Shown piece by piece: positions 1-8,284 of a stretch of DNA of 64,000 nucleotides (its first letter is position 1; every line of letters begins with the position of its first letter). Under the pieces are notes generated by a model. It was not told where the DNA came from and searched no databases. It was given only the letters and a program-made list of their open reading frames with translations. The position numbers were made by a program, and so were the translations under genes. Origin of the DNA: Paraglaciecola algarum. Its GTDB lineage: Bacteria; Pseudomonadota; Gammaproteobacteria; Enterobacterales; Alteromonadaceae. Where the stretch lies: assembly GCF_021532655.1 (NCBI RefSeq), contig NZ_JAKGAS010000004.1:124001-188000 (forward strand), written 5' to 3'.

Positions 1-1373
1 TTAGGGCTACTTTCTCTAAAAAACGTGGGGAACTGAGTCTTGGTGACTTCTAACAAGGTAGGCATCCAATCTCCCACCCAAATAACATCATCATTAATAG
101 TATTTTCTTTAATCACACCAGGCCAAGTAGCAATAGCATGGGCTCTGGCACCACCTTCCCATAACAAGGCTTTTACACCTTTGAAAGGCACATTCATTAA
201 ATCGCCAATGTGAGACGCCGCGCCATTATCTGACATATATACAATTAGCGTATTCTCATACTCACCAGTTTGTTTCAGGCTAGCGATGAGTTTTCCAACA
301 TTCTCATCTAGTTTTTCCATCATGGCAGCGTGTACGGCAGACTGTAAACGAAATGCTTGTACTTTTTCGTCAGATGCGTTTTTCCACAAGTGGTTCTTGA
401 TATCTGTATTGGCTTGCTGGGGAAACAAACCTTGTTCAATACTATGTTTATGTCGCTCATCAGCAATTTGCTGTAGGTTTTGATAACGTTTTAAATATTT
501 TTGCACTAACTCTTCAGGCGCTTGTAAAGGTTTGTGAGGTGCTCGATATGCCATATACATGAAGAAAGGCTGTGACTTTTTAGTCGCTTGTTGGATCATA
601 TCAACAGCTCTGTCTGTCATACCATCAGTGGCATAAAAGGCTTTACCTTGTTTGCCGTGATTAGCTGCGTAGTGCTTTTTCTCGAATTCACTTTTTGCAT
701 AAGCATGCATATTGTAATGATAATCATATTTCAGCGTAGCTTTTTGATTTCCTTCATAATAAAGGTGCCTATCAGTTGGGGTATAAAACAAGTTTCCTTG
801 GGCTCCGTGAAACACAAAACTTTGTTGAAACCCGCGCTGTGGCGGCAGGGCTAAATAGTCTGCCTGCATTTCTTCAGGCGTTAATTGCATACTAGGTGGG
901 TGCGTACTGCGCCATTGTTCGATAAGACTTTGTGGGCCATCTTTAACGTAACTCCCACCAAGGTGCCACTTACCTACCATCATAGTTTGATAACCATTAT
1001 CAGCCAACAATTCAGAGATCAGAGGTTGTTCATACGGTAATCTGCCTCGATGCGCCTTAAAAGGTAATTCACGCACCCAATCTCCTACTACGCCTCCACC
1101 AAAACCAACATGTGCAGCATCAACACCAGTTAACAAAGATGCCCTGGTAGGACTGCATCGCGCGTTGCTGTAAAAAGAACTAAAGCGCATGCCTTGTTTG
1201 GCCATTTGATCTAAGTTTGGTGTGTCAATTTCACCACCAAAACTACCTAGATCTGTATAACCCGCATCATCAGATAATATAAAAATAATATTTGGACGTT
1301 TATCCTTTGCTTGAACCATAAAACAGCATAAACAAGCGATGAGTGTAAAAAGAGTAAAGTTGAAGTTTTTCAT
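1..1373 (-). CDS. Sulfatase (arylsulfatase type, S1 family), C-terminus outside window
   Basis: The open frame runs from ATG at 1373 to the left edge without a stop, so the C-terminus is missing. Residues 1-23 form a signal peptide (basic start, then a run of L, I, C, F and V), which puts the enzyme outside the cytoplasm. The mature start reads RPNIIFILSDDAGYTDLG, the N-terminal metal-binding motif of sulfatases. C73 lies in CSPTRASLLTG, the CxPxR signature in which cysteine is converted to formylglycine. A GKWHLGG motif and a later YMSDNGA motif also fit. The family removes sulfate esters; in marine bacteria the substrates are often algal polysaccharides, but nothing here shows the substrate. 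A formylglycine-generating enzyme would be needed and is not in view. The family call is secure. Confidence 0.93.
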   Translation of the reverse strand, partial: MKNFNFTLFTLIACLCCFMVQAKDKRPNIIFILSDDAGYTDLGSFGGEIDTPNLDQMAKQGMRFSSFYSNARCSPTRASLLTGVDAAHVGFGGGVVGDWVRELPFKAHRGRLPYEQPLISELLADNGYQTMMVGKWHLGGSYVKDGPQSLIEQWRSTHPPSMQLTPEEMQADYLALPPQRGFQQSFVFHGAQGNLFYTPTDRHLYYEGNQKATLKYDYHYNMHAYAKSEFEKKHYAANHGKQGKAFYATDGMTDRAVDMIQQATKKSQPFFMYMAYRAPHKPLQAPEELVQKYLKRYQNLQQIADERHKHSIEQGLFPQQANTDIKNHLWKNASDEKVQAFRLQSAVHAAMMEKLDENVGKLIASLKQTGEYENTLIVYMSDNGAASHIGDLMNVPFKGVKALLWEGGARAHAIATWPGVIKENTINDDVIWVGDWMPTLLEVTKTQFPTFFRESSP

Positions 1374-1851
1374 TCTTAGATCCGCACAACAAATGTCAAC
1401 AATTAACAATGTTGACGTGAGTATATCTAAATATATCCATAAAGTCAGACGATAATTTTAGAGTAGTTTTGTAATTGACTTATTTGGTTATTGCCGTAAT
1501 CTACCTACTCATTAGTAAAATATATGAGCTTGGTAAAACACATGAACCAGCAGGCTCCAACTCTAAAAAAGTTAAATTAATAAAATGATACTAAATAAAC
1601 CACATCAAATTTCGAAACCCATGTTAAGTCTGGCAGTTATCGTCCGCTGGCCTGCACCGGTTTGTATGGCGAAAAACGCTGTGGTTTGATGTAGTAAATA
1701 ATAAATATCTCAAAAAGCCGCAGCATTCAGTCTGCGGCTTTTATCTTTCTGTCCTTCCCCAATAAATAAGAATTGATAAAAACGAGACTAAATTGCTTAG
1801 CTTATGGAAAGTTTTAGCCTAAGTTTTTAAACAAAAAGAAGGAGTTACATC
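1374..1851. other. 478-bp intergenic region between divergent sulfatase and EamA genes
   Basis: No convincing open frame is visible. The left half is AT-rich and should carry the sulfatase promoter. The right half holds a GC-richer block (about 1640-1690) followed by a perfect intrinsic-terminator hairpin at 1713-1742, roughly 110 bases before the EamA gene. This could be a leader with an attenuator or a small RNA gene (see separate entries). Confidence 0.6.
1713..1748 (+). terminator. Intrinsic terminator upstream of the EamA transporter gene
   Basis: Perfect 11-bp stem, AAAAGCCGCAG at 1713-1723 and CTGCGGCTTTT at 1732-1742, with an 8-base loop and a T-rich tail TTTTATCTTT. No gene on the + strand ends just before it, so it either ends a small RNA or acts as an attenuator in the leader of the gene at 1852. 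Confidence 0.75.
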
Positions 1852-2739
1852 ATGAAAGTCGCGATTGCCTACCTAACCGTTGTTCTGGTTTGGTCAACTA
1901 CCCCACTAGGATTGGCTTGGAGTAGTGAGTCTGTTCATCCGAGTATGGCCGGGTTTCTTAGAATGGCAATAGCACTAGTCTTGGGCTCAGTTTTATTACG
2001 ATTTTGGCGAATTAAACTACCGCTAGATGGTCAAGCTTTTAAACTATACGCCTATTCATCTATTGGTCTATTTGGCGGTATGTTTGCCTCATACTTAGCC
2101 GCAGCTTATATCTCTACAGGCATGATGTCATTGGCATTTGGCATGTCGCCCATAGTCACAGGTGTATTAGCCTATAAGTTATTAGACGAGCCTAAAATGG
2201 GTATTCGAAAATGGCTCGCTATTAGTATTTCTGTAATAGGTATGTGCATAGTATTTTCAGACAAGGTAAATGTGGCAGATAATGCTTGGATAGGCATGTT
2301 GCTAATAGCTTTCGGCGTAGTGAGTTTTAGTTTCAGCGCAGTGCTCATTAAAACGGTTAGGATCCAGATCCATCCAGCGGCCACTATGGTGGGGTCTATG
2401 CTTATCGCCACACCTTTATACCTAATGACATGGTTAATTATGGATGGCACCTTACCTACAGAAACATGGAGTGTTAAGTCTTTGATGTCCATAGTGTATT
2501 TGGGTGTGTTTGGTTCACTGATAGGGTTTATTTGCTACTTCTATGTGTTGCAAAAACTCACTACCAGCTCAGTGTCATTAATTACCATGATGACACCAGT
2601 TTTCGCCATTCTATTAGGCAACGGGTTAAACAACGAAGCCATTACATTAAATGTAGTCATAGGTGCCAGCGCCATTATCTTTGGATTGGCTTTGTATCAA
2701 CAACGTATTCGAAAACCAAAAGTGGTGTTGCAAAATTAA
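1852..2739 (+). CDS. EamA/DMT-family inner-membrane transporter
   Basis: The 295-residue protein is almost wholly hydrophobic and shows about ten membrane segments in two halves, the usual drug/metabolite transporter (EamA) layout and length. It opens with YLTVVLVWSTTPLGLAWSS, a typical first helix with the W-S/G-T-x-P pattern of the family, and each half ends in a run such as SLITMMTPVFAILLG, which fits the conserved P-V helix of the second repeat. The start is well supported: AAGGAG lies 8 bases before the ATG. Members export amino acids, purines or other small metabolites; the substrate cannot be read here. The gene stands alone, with a hairpin leader upstream that may regulate it. Confidence 0.88.
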   Translation: MKVAIAYLTVVLVWSTTPLGLAWSSESVHPSMAGFLRMAIALVLGSVLLRFWRIKLPLDGQAFKLYAYSSIGLFGGMFASYLAAAYISTGMMSLAFGMSPIVTGVLAYKLLDEPKMGIRKWLAISISVIGMCIVFSDKVNVADNAWIGMLLIAFGVVSFSFSAVLIKTVRIQIHPAATMVGSMLIATPLYLMTWLIMDGTLPTETWSVKSLMSIVYLGVFGSLIGFICYFYVLQKLTTSSVSLITMMTPVFAILLGNGLNNEAITLNVVIGASAIIFGLALYQQRIRKPKVVLQN

Positions 2740-2750
2740 GCTTTAGTTTT

Positions 2751-2784
2751 TTAACCCTCCCAGCCAATTAGTTGAGAGGGTTAA
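2751..2784 (+). terminator. Possible hairpin terminator after the EamA gene
   Basis: Inverted repeat of 9 bp (TTAACCCTC and GAGGGTTAA) with a 16-base loop, 11 bases after the stop. It is not followed by a T-run, so termination is only a possibility. Confidence 0.35.
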
Positions 2785-3013
2785 ACCACAATCAAAATTA
2801 GCTCTATTTACTATTAAAAAATGTAAATATTAAAAAAGTACCAAAATCCGAAGACTAACTTACCTCTGGTTAAGGTGGCTCTAGCCCAACTACCACAAAG
2901 CGTTGTAGAACGTTGAAGGTAATTTTGTTTATTACTCTATCCATTTTTCTAACTATTCAATTGATCAAACTTGAAATTTAATACGTATAAACAAACCACA
3001 TAAAAGAGTACAA

Positions 3014-3691
3014 GTGGTTATCGTGCAAAAAATTACTAAACAAGAATTGGTAGATATGCCAGATCGCTACCGTGCGAAATTAGTGAATTCATTATCAGGT
3101 TTTAAAAGCGCAAACTTAGTGGGTACTGCGGATAGACATGGGCAAACTAACCTAGCGATATTTAGCTCAGTGATACATTTAGGGTCTTCTCCCGCACTTA
3201 TAGGTTTAATTTCTAGGCCAGATAGTGTTGAACGGCATACTCTGCGAAATATTCTTGATACAGGTCAATACACTATTAACCAAATCCATAGCGGTATTTA
3301 CCTCGATGCACATCAAACTTCTGCTCGCTACGAAAAGTCTGCAAGTGAGTTTACACAAACATCACTCACGCCTGATTTCATGCCAGATTGCACAGCCCCT
3401 TTCGTGAAAGAAAGCAAGGTTAAATATGGATTAAAACTTAAAGAGGTAATTGATATTACCTCTAATAATACACAATTCGTTATTGGCGAAATTACTCAAA
3501 TAATATGTGATAACAGTGCCATCACTACAGACGGTTATCTTGATATTGAAGCATTAAATACGATTACGGTATCAGGCTTAGACAGCTATCACACCACCAA
3601 CAGACTTTCACGCTTGCAGTATGCAAAACCAAACCAAAAGCCAAGTGTGATTAACATTAATGGCGAGCCAATTGAAAACGATTTTCTGTAG
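3014..3691 (+). CDS. Flavin reductase-like (FMN-binding split-barrel) protein
   Basis: The 225-residue protein belongs to the flavin reductase-like/flavoredoxin group that binds FMN in a split barrel. The stretch KSANLVGTADRHGQTNLAIF, followed by SSPALIGLISRP and then TLRNILDTGQYTINQ, matches the order of conserved blocks in this family (SxNxxxx, PPLxxxxxxRP and TxxNI). No transmembrane or signal segment is seen. The start is GTG at 3014, placed 6 bases after an AGAG site; a second GTG at 3023 is too far from it. Such proteins can pass electrons to oxygenases or be stand-alone reductases. No partner oxygenase lies nearby, so the role stays open. Confidence 0.8.
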   Translation: MVIVQKITKQELVDMPDRYRAKLVNSLSGFKSANLVGTADRHGQTNLAIFSSVIHLGSSPALIGLISRPDSVERHTLRNILDTGQYTINQIHSGIYLDAHQTSARYEKSASEFTQTSLTPDFMPDCTAPFVKESKVKYGLKLKEVIDITSNNTQFVIGEITQIICDNSAITTDGYLDIEALNTITVSGLDSYHTTNRLSRLQYAKPNQKPSVININGEPIENDFL

Positions 3692-3695
3692 AGCT

Positions 3696-3747
3696 CTTTT
3701 ATAAAGATCTTGTATAAGGGTTTTGTATAAAAGTTTTGTACAAAAAG
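3696..3747. repeat. Four imperfect 13-bp tandem repeats
   Basis: Between the two genes the sequence repeats with a period of 13: units begin at 3696, 3709, 3722 and 3735 and share the core TTGTATAAA (first unit TTTATAAA, last unit TTGTACAAA). The spacing is exact but the units differ, so this may be decayed microsatellite-like sequence or a cluster of binding sites. Confidence 0.5.
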
Positions 3748-3768
3748 CATTAAAAAAGGCGGTGCATA

Positions 3769-4191
3769 ATGAAAATATGGCAATGGTTAGGTTATTTAGG
3801 TTTACTGCCCTTTATCGCTACTTTGGTTTTTAGCATTCAAGCCGCCCCTTTGAATATAGATAAAAATATGCCTTTTATTGCCTACAGCGCCATAATTTTA
3901 AGCTTTATGGCTGGGACCCTATGGCGAGCTGAAACCGAGCTTAATAAACAAAAGTTAATCGTTAGTAACACTGTGAGTTTATTAGCATTTAGTGCTTTAT
4001 TGTTACCGGAGTATATGGCTTTAGCCGTGTTGTCAGCTAATTATTGGTTACTCTATTTTTATGAAGTTAAAAAAAGTTGTGCCACCAAGCTTAGTGAAAC
4101 GCATAAAAAATATCTCAATATGCGTTTTCGTTTAACCATTACTGTACTGCTTTTCCATATTTTAGCCTCTGTCTTATGGATTAACACTTAA
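3769..4191 (+). CDS. DUF3429-family membrane protein
   Basis: A 140-residue inner-membrane protein with four or five hydrophobic segments: about 5-24, 35-52, 65-92 and 120-138. The phrase IAYSAIILSFMAGTLW is typical of DUF3429, a family of uncharacterised small membrane proteins common in marine proteobacteria. A GGCGG-like stretch (AAGGCGGTGC) before the ATG can serve as ribosome site. The gene is followed after 19 bases by a DUF393 protein and an SDR, all on one strand, suggesting a three-gene transcript. No function is known for the family. Confidence 0.8.
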   Translation: MKIWQWLGYLGLLPFIATLVFSIQAAPLNIDKNMPFIAYSAIILSFMAGTLWRAETELNKQKLIVSNTVSLLAFSALLLPEYMALAVLSANYWLLYFYEVKKSCATKLSETHKKYLNMRFRLTITVLLFHILASVLWINT

Positions 4192-4210
4192 TAACCAACT
4201 GGGTGTATTT

Positions 4211-4636
4211 ATGTTAAAAATATTTTACGATAGCCGCTGTCCACTTTGTAGCGCCGAAATGAACCATCTGAAAGCGAATGATAAAGACAATGCGATTAGC
4301 CTAATAGATTTACATCAAGAAAATTTTGATGTGCACTATCCCCATATTAACTTTCATCAAGCAATGCAAATATTACACGGAGAGTATAAAGGTAATTTGT
4401 TATTAGGTTTAGCGGTAACCCACCGAGCTTGGACGTTAGTAGGAAAAGGCTTTTGGGTTGCCCCTTTAAATTGGCCTGTCGTTAAAACAATGGCACATTT
4501 TGTATACTTAGGCATAGCAAAACACCGACATAAAATCTCTCATTTATTTGCTCGCATATTCAATATTTCAATACCTGAATGCAAAACAGGAGCCTGCGAT
4601 GTTTCTTCAAAGCATACTCATAATCGGAGCAAGTAG
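4211..4636 (+). CDS. DUF393 / DCC-family thiol-disulfide oxidoreductase-like protein
   Basis: The N-terminus KIFYDSRCPLCSAEMNHL carries the DxxCPLC motif (C14 and C17 region) that defines the DCC/DUF393 family, whose members have a thioredoxin-like redox motif. The length of 141 residues is normal. A second pair of cysteines near the C-terminus (CKTGACD) is less usual. There is no signal peptide. The gene overlaps the next one by 38 bases in another frame, so the two are probably translated together. Redox activity is inferred from the motif only. Confidence 0.8.
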   Translation: MLKIFYDSRCPLCSAEMNHLKANDKDNAISLIDLHQENFDVHYPHINFHQAMQILHGEYKGNLLLGLAVTHRAWTLVGKGFWVAPLNWPVVKTMAHFVYLGIAKHRHKISHLFARIFNISIPECKTGACDVSSKHTHNRSK

Positions 4637-5324
4637 CGCTATTGCCAAAGCATTAGCTAATCAACTCCAACAGCAACCACATACACAACTTATATTGGTC
4701 AGTAGAACTGAGCAAATATTACCGTTTGACAACGTTTTGCAAACGACTGTCATGGATTATACACAAAGCTCAATTGAGAATGCTGTTGACACTATTCAAG
4801 AGGCAATAGAGGCTCCCTTAAGCTCGGTTTATATATGCAATGGCTTACTACACAATAATACGATTACCCCTGAAAAACGCCTCGAAGATATCTCATTATC
4901 GTCATTACAAGATGTCATGCTCACTAACGCTTTCACACCTATGTTATGGATACAAAAATTAACCCCACTTATAACGCACAAAGCACCTTGTAAGCTGGTA
5001 GTATTTAGCGCCCGTGTAGGCAGTATCTCAGATAATCGTTTAGGTGGCTGGTACAGTTACCGCGCATCAAAAGCAGCACTAAATATGCTGTTAAAAAACG
5101 TAAGCATAGAGTTTAAAAGACGCGCTAAAAACGTAAAGGTGATTTCATTTCATCCAGGCACAACCGATAGTCAGTTATCAAAACCTTTTCAAAAAAATGT
5201 ACCGGCAAGTAAACTTTTCACTGCTGATTTTGTTGCTCAGAAGTTATTAGATATAGTTGATAAAGCAGAGGTTGATGGTGAAGCAAGCTTTATTGATTGG
5301 CAAGGAAATAAAGTAGAGTGGTGA
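4599..5324 (+). CDS. Short-chain dehydrogenase/reductase (SDR)
   Basis: A 241-residue single-domain SDR. The nucleotide-binding start is ILIIGASSAIAKALANQL, a variant of TGxxxGxG, and the active-site motif is YSYRASKAALNML (YxxxK) preceded by SARVGSISDNRLGG with the catalytic serine. The NAG-like motif is ICNGLLH. I chose ATG 4599 because AGGAG ends 7 bases before it; an in-frame start at 4548 would add 17 residues with no Rossmann role and lies deep in the upstream gene. It resembles the C-factor/CsgA-like SDR group. The substrate is unknown; it sits last in a row with DUF3429 and DUF393 genes. Confidence 0.85.
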   Translation: MFLQSILIIGASSAIAKALANQLQQQPHTQLILVSRTEQILPFDNVLQTTVMDYTQSSIENAVDTIQEAIEAPLSSVYICNGLLHNNTITPEKRLEDISLSSLQDVMLTNAFTPMLWIQKLTPLITHKAPCKLVVFSARVGSISDNRLGGWYSYRASKAALNMLLKNVSIEFKRRAKNVKVISFHPGTTDSQLSKPFQKNVPASKLFTADFVAQKLLDIVDKAEVDGEASFIDWQGNKVEW

Positions 5325-5415
5325 GCTCCTTTCTATAAAAAACATAATATTTTTGTGTTAGTAGCGGCTGTTTCTTGAGACTGTAAAGTAGGTTTCTATT
5401 TACATAAAGTTCATA

Positions 5416-5820
5416 TTAGTTTGCTGAGTGATTTAAGCCTAAGCTTGCCTCAGCCACCCAAATTTCAGCTTCGCTTTTATTGCTGAAACGACGTATTATT
5501 AACTTTTGTTTGACCTTCTCCTCTACCGCTTTATCAAGCAAATACTCCTTTAATACATTGTTACTATATACTTCAGCTACAATACACATGCCTTGGCGTT
5601 CCGACCAGGAAATAACACGCTGGGCTATTGACTCAACTTTTGGCGTGCTGAGTTCCCAATCTTCAAAGGAAACTATATGTGCATATTTACTACCCGCTAA
5701 ATGAGAGGTTTTTTGATGGAGTTCTTTTTCAAAATCTAAAGCTGTTTGTTCAGACCATTGACCTATAATGTCAATAATCACGACTCGACTCTCAACTTTT
5801 ATTTTAAAAGCACCATGCAT
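5416..5820 (-). CDS. Small STAS/SpoIIAA-like protein
   Basis: A 134-residue soluble protein with no signal peptide or membrane segment. The pattern of short beta strands and amphipathic helices (VVIIDIIGQWSEQTALDFEKEL, then HIVSFEDWEL, then MCIVAEVYSN) resembles STAS or SpoIIAA-like proteins, but no phosphorylatable serine motif stands out. It converges on the SDR gene upstream and follows leuA with an intergenic gap of 88 bases. The fold assignment is an inference from pattern only; hypothetical protein would be a fair label. Confidence 0.6.
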   Translation of the reverse strand: MHGAFKIKVESRVVIIDIIGQWSEQTALDFEKELHQKTSHLAGSKYAHIVSFEDWELSTPKVESIAQRVISWSERQGMCIVAEVYSNNVLKEYLLDKAVEEKVKQKLIIRRFSNKSEAEIWVAEASLGLNHSAN

Positions 5821-5908
5821 AAATTTTAGCCATAAAAAATCTTATAAGAACTATACAATAAAAGTTTCATTAGGACGTCTATTTTCGCCATTAATTTTGA
5901 CCAAAAAT

Positions 5909-7591
5909 CTAGGCCTGTTTTTGCATAACAGGCTCCACCCATTGTCTATTTATCCCATTAAATAGCGCTTTTATTGCGGCCGTCATGCTATTGCTATCTT
6001 TAGCTACTGCAAATTCACTCATATTATTTTGAGCTTTCAACTCTAAATAACACACAGCGATAACACCAGAACCACTGCCCAAGGCATGTTCGTGAAAATC
6101 TACTAACTCAATAGTTTGTTTAGTAAATGATTGAATGGCATTCACCGCGGCGTCTATAGGCCCGTTGCCAACTCCATTAATTTTGTGAGTTGTACCATAT
6201 TGTTTAAATTGAATATCTACAGATTGTTTTCCGCCAACCAAAGTAGAAATTTGGCTTTTAATAAATTCAAATGGCCCACTTTGGTTAAAGTACTGCTGTT
6301 CAAACAAATCTATAATCGCCGCCGCACTAGCTTCTTTTCCAGTATTATCGTTGTGGGTTTGCACTATCTTACTAAATTCAATTTGTAATTTACGAGGCAA
6401 TTCTAAACCTGCTTCACGAGCTAACAAGAATGCCACACCTCCCTTACCTGACTGACTATTCACTCGCACGACAGACTCATAACTTCTGCCCAAATCTGCC
6501 GGATCAATCGGTAAATAAGGCACTTGCCATAGAGCTTGTTTATCTTGCACAGCTAACCCTTTTTTAATCGCATCTTGGTGGGAGCCAGAAAAAGCGGTAA
6601 AGACTAATTCTCCAGCGTAAGGATGACGAGGGTGTATTGGCAATTGATTACATTCTTCTACCAACATACGTACAGAGTCGATATTGGAAAAATCCAACTC
6701 AGGATGCACTCCTTGGGTGTACATGTTCATGGCTAAGGTCACTATATCTACATTGCCAGTTCGCTCTCCATTTCCAAACAAACAGCCTTCAACGCGATCT
6801 GCACCGGCCATTAAGGCTAACTCTGCCGCTGCGACGGCTGTGCCTCTGTCATTATGGGGATGCACACTTAATATAATATGTTGACGCTGCTTTAAATGGG
6901 TATGCATCCATTCGATTTGATCTGCATAAGTATTAGGAGTATTCATTTCTACAGTAGCTGGTAAATTAATGATGATCTTGTTGTCACGACTGGGTTGCCA
7001 AATGTTGACTACCGCATCACATACTTCTTTTGCAAAGCGTAACTCAGTACTAGAAAACACCTCTGGCGAATATTGATAAGTCCAATTCACTTCTGGTGCT
7101 TTAGCTGTTAACTCTTTCACCCACTTTGTACCTTGAGTGGCTATGTTTTTAACACCGGCTTTATCGGTTTTGTAGACTATTTCTCGAAAAGCTGGAGCAA
7201 GTGGATTGTACATATGCAAAATAGCTTGTTTTGTTCCACGCAAACTTTCTACTGTGCGCTCAATTAACTCGTATCTAGCCTGGGTTAATACCTCGATAGT
7301 CACATCATCAGGAATGTGATTTTCTTCAATTAACAAACGCACAAACTTAAAATCGATGTCGGAAGCTGAAGGAAAGCCGACTTCAATTTGTTTAAAACCA
7401 ATCGCCACTAAATGTTTAAAAAAACGTAATTTAGTCTCAATTGACATAGGATCTATTAACGCTTGATTGCCATCACGTAGATCAGTGCTCATCCAAATAG
7501 GCGCCTTAGTTATTTGATTACTTGGCCATTGCCTTTGGGTTAACTTAACACCCTTGAAAGCTTGATATTTGCTTGCTGGATTACTGATCAT
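5909..7591 (-). CDS. leuA: 2-isopropylmalate synthase, type 2
   Basis: Catalyses the first committed step of leucine synthesis, acetyl-CoA plus 2-oxoisovalerate to 2-isopropylmalate, in the cytoplasm. The 560-residue length and the N-terminus KYQAFKGVKLTQRQWPSNQITKAPIWMSTDLRDGNQALIDPM mark the LeuA type 2 group (the form of yeast and actinobacteria), not the shorter 520-residue enterobacterial form. The HxH metal site is seen in SVHPHNDRGTAVAAAELALMA and the glycine-rich FGNGERTGNVD follows. The last third (about 430-560) is the regulatory LeuA dimer domain that binds leucine. It is transcribed divergently from an Lrp-family regulator; the other leu genes are not in the window. Confidence 0.95.
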   Translation of the reverse strand: MISNPASKYQAFKGVKLTQRQWPSNQITKAPIWMSTDLRDGNQALIDPMSIETKLRFFKHLVAIGFKQIEVGFPSASDIDFKFVRLLIEENHIPDDVTIEVLTQARYELIERTVESLRGTKQAILHMYNPLAPAFREIVYKTDKAGVKNIATQGTKWVKELTAKAPEVNWTYQYSPEVFSSTELRFAKEVCDAVVNIWQPSRDNKIIINLPATVEMNTPNTYADQIEWMHTHLKQRQHIILSVHPHNDRGTAVAAAELALMAGADRVEGCLFGNGERTGNVDIVTLAMNMYTQGVHPELDFSNIDSVRMLVEECNQLPIHPRHPYAGELVFTAFSGSHQDAIKKGLAVQDKQALWQVPYLPIDPADLGRSYESVVRVNSQSGKGGVAFLLAREAGLELPRKLQIEFSKIVQTHNDNTGKEASAAAIIDLFEQQYFNQSGPFEFIKSQISTLVGGKQSVDIQFKQYGTTHKINGVGNGPIDAAVNAIQSFTKQTIELVDFHEHALGSGSGVIAVCYLELKAQNNMSEFAVAKDSNSMTAAIKALFNGINRQWVEPVMQKQA

Positions 7592-7746
7592 TCTACGCCT
7601 CGAACACTATCTAGTTGGATGTATAAAGAATAGCGAACAAGTCCTAGGGATAAATTGCGAATATAAGTATGTGATATTAATTATGGACAACAATATTGCT
7701 AAGATTTACCATAATGTGAAATTAAATATCTAAAATAAATTAAATA
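7592..7746. promoter_or_regulatory. Divergent promoter region leuA / Lrp-family regulator
   Basis: This 155-base AT-rich gap must carry both promoters. No leucine-rich leader peptide or attenuator hairpin is visible on the leuA side, so control by a protein, perhaps the adjacent Lrp-like regulator, seems more likely. No clear operator can be picked out by eye. Confidence 0.5.
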
Positions 7747-8214
7747 ATGAAATTAGATAGATACGACAAGCATATTTTAGAGATTATTCAGCAACGAGGA
7801 AAACTCTCAAACCAAGAGTTAGCGGAGGCAATTAACTTATCGCCGTCACCCTGTTTACGTCGTGTCAAACAACTAGAAGAATCTGGCCTAATTGAGGGAT
7901 ATGTAACCATACTGAATGCTAGAAAACTCGGTTTAACCTTAATCTGTTTTATGCAAATTAGTATGGACAAACACACACCAGATAGATTTAGTCATTTTGA
8001 AGCAAAAATAGCAGAGTTTTCAGAAGTATTAGAATGCCACTTGGTCACTGGTCAATCGGCTGATTATTTACTTAAAGTGATAGTCAAAGATATGGATGAT
8101 TTTCAGCAGTTTTTATTGAACAAGCTCACCCCAATTGAAGGGGTAAGCGGTGTGCATTCGTCCTTTGTATTGAAGTCTCCGATCAATACCACGGCATTGC
8201 CGATTTCAAATTAA
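7747..8214 (+). CDS. Lrp/AsnC-family transcriptional regulator
   Basis: The 155-residue length is standard for this family. Residues 1-60 form the winged helix-turn-helix (LDRYDKHILEIIQQRGKLSNQELAEAINLSPSPCLRRVKQLEESGLI), and about 65-150 form the RAM/AsnC effector domain (TLICFMQISM, then VLECHLVTGQSADYLLKVIVKDMDDFQQFL). The GQSADY stretch corresponds to the effector-binding loop. Members bind amino acids and form octamers. Divergent placement beside leuA suggests it senses leucine or another branched-chain amino acid, but that is inference. It is shorter and more diverged than a global Lrp, so a local role is likely. Confidence 0.9.
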   Translation: MKLDRYDKHILEIIQQRGKLSNQELAEAINLSPSPCLRRVKQLEESGLIEGYVTILNARKLGLTLICFMQISMDKHTPDRFSHFEAKIAEFSEVLECHLVTGQSADYLLKVIVKDMDDFQQFLLNKLTPIEGVSGVHSSFVLKSPINTTALPISN

Positions 8215-8284
8215 TGGGCGATTAATAAGCTTACTAGTAACTTAATCAATAAAGTGAGCCACTTAAATGCCCCTTCAATATTTA

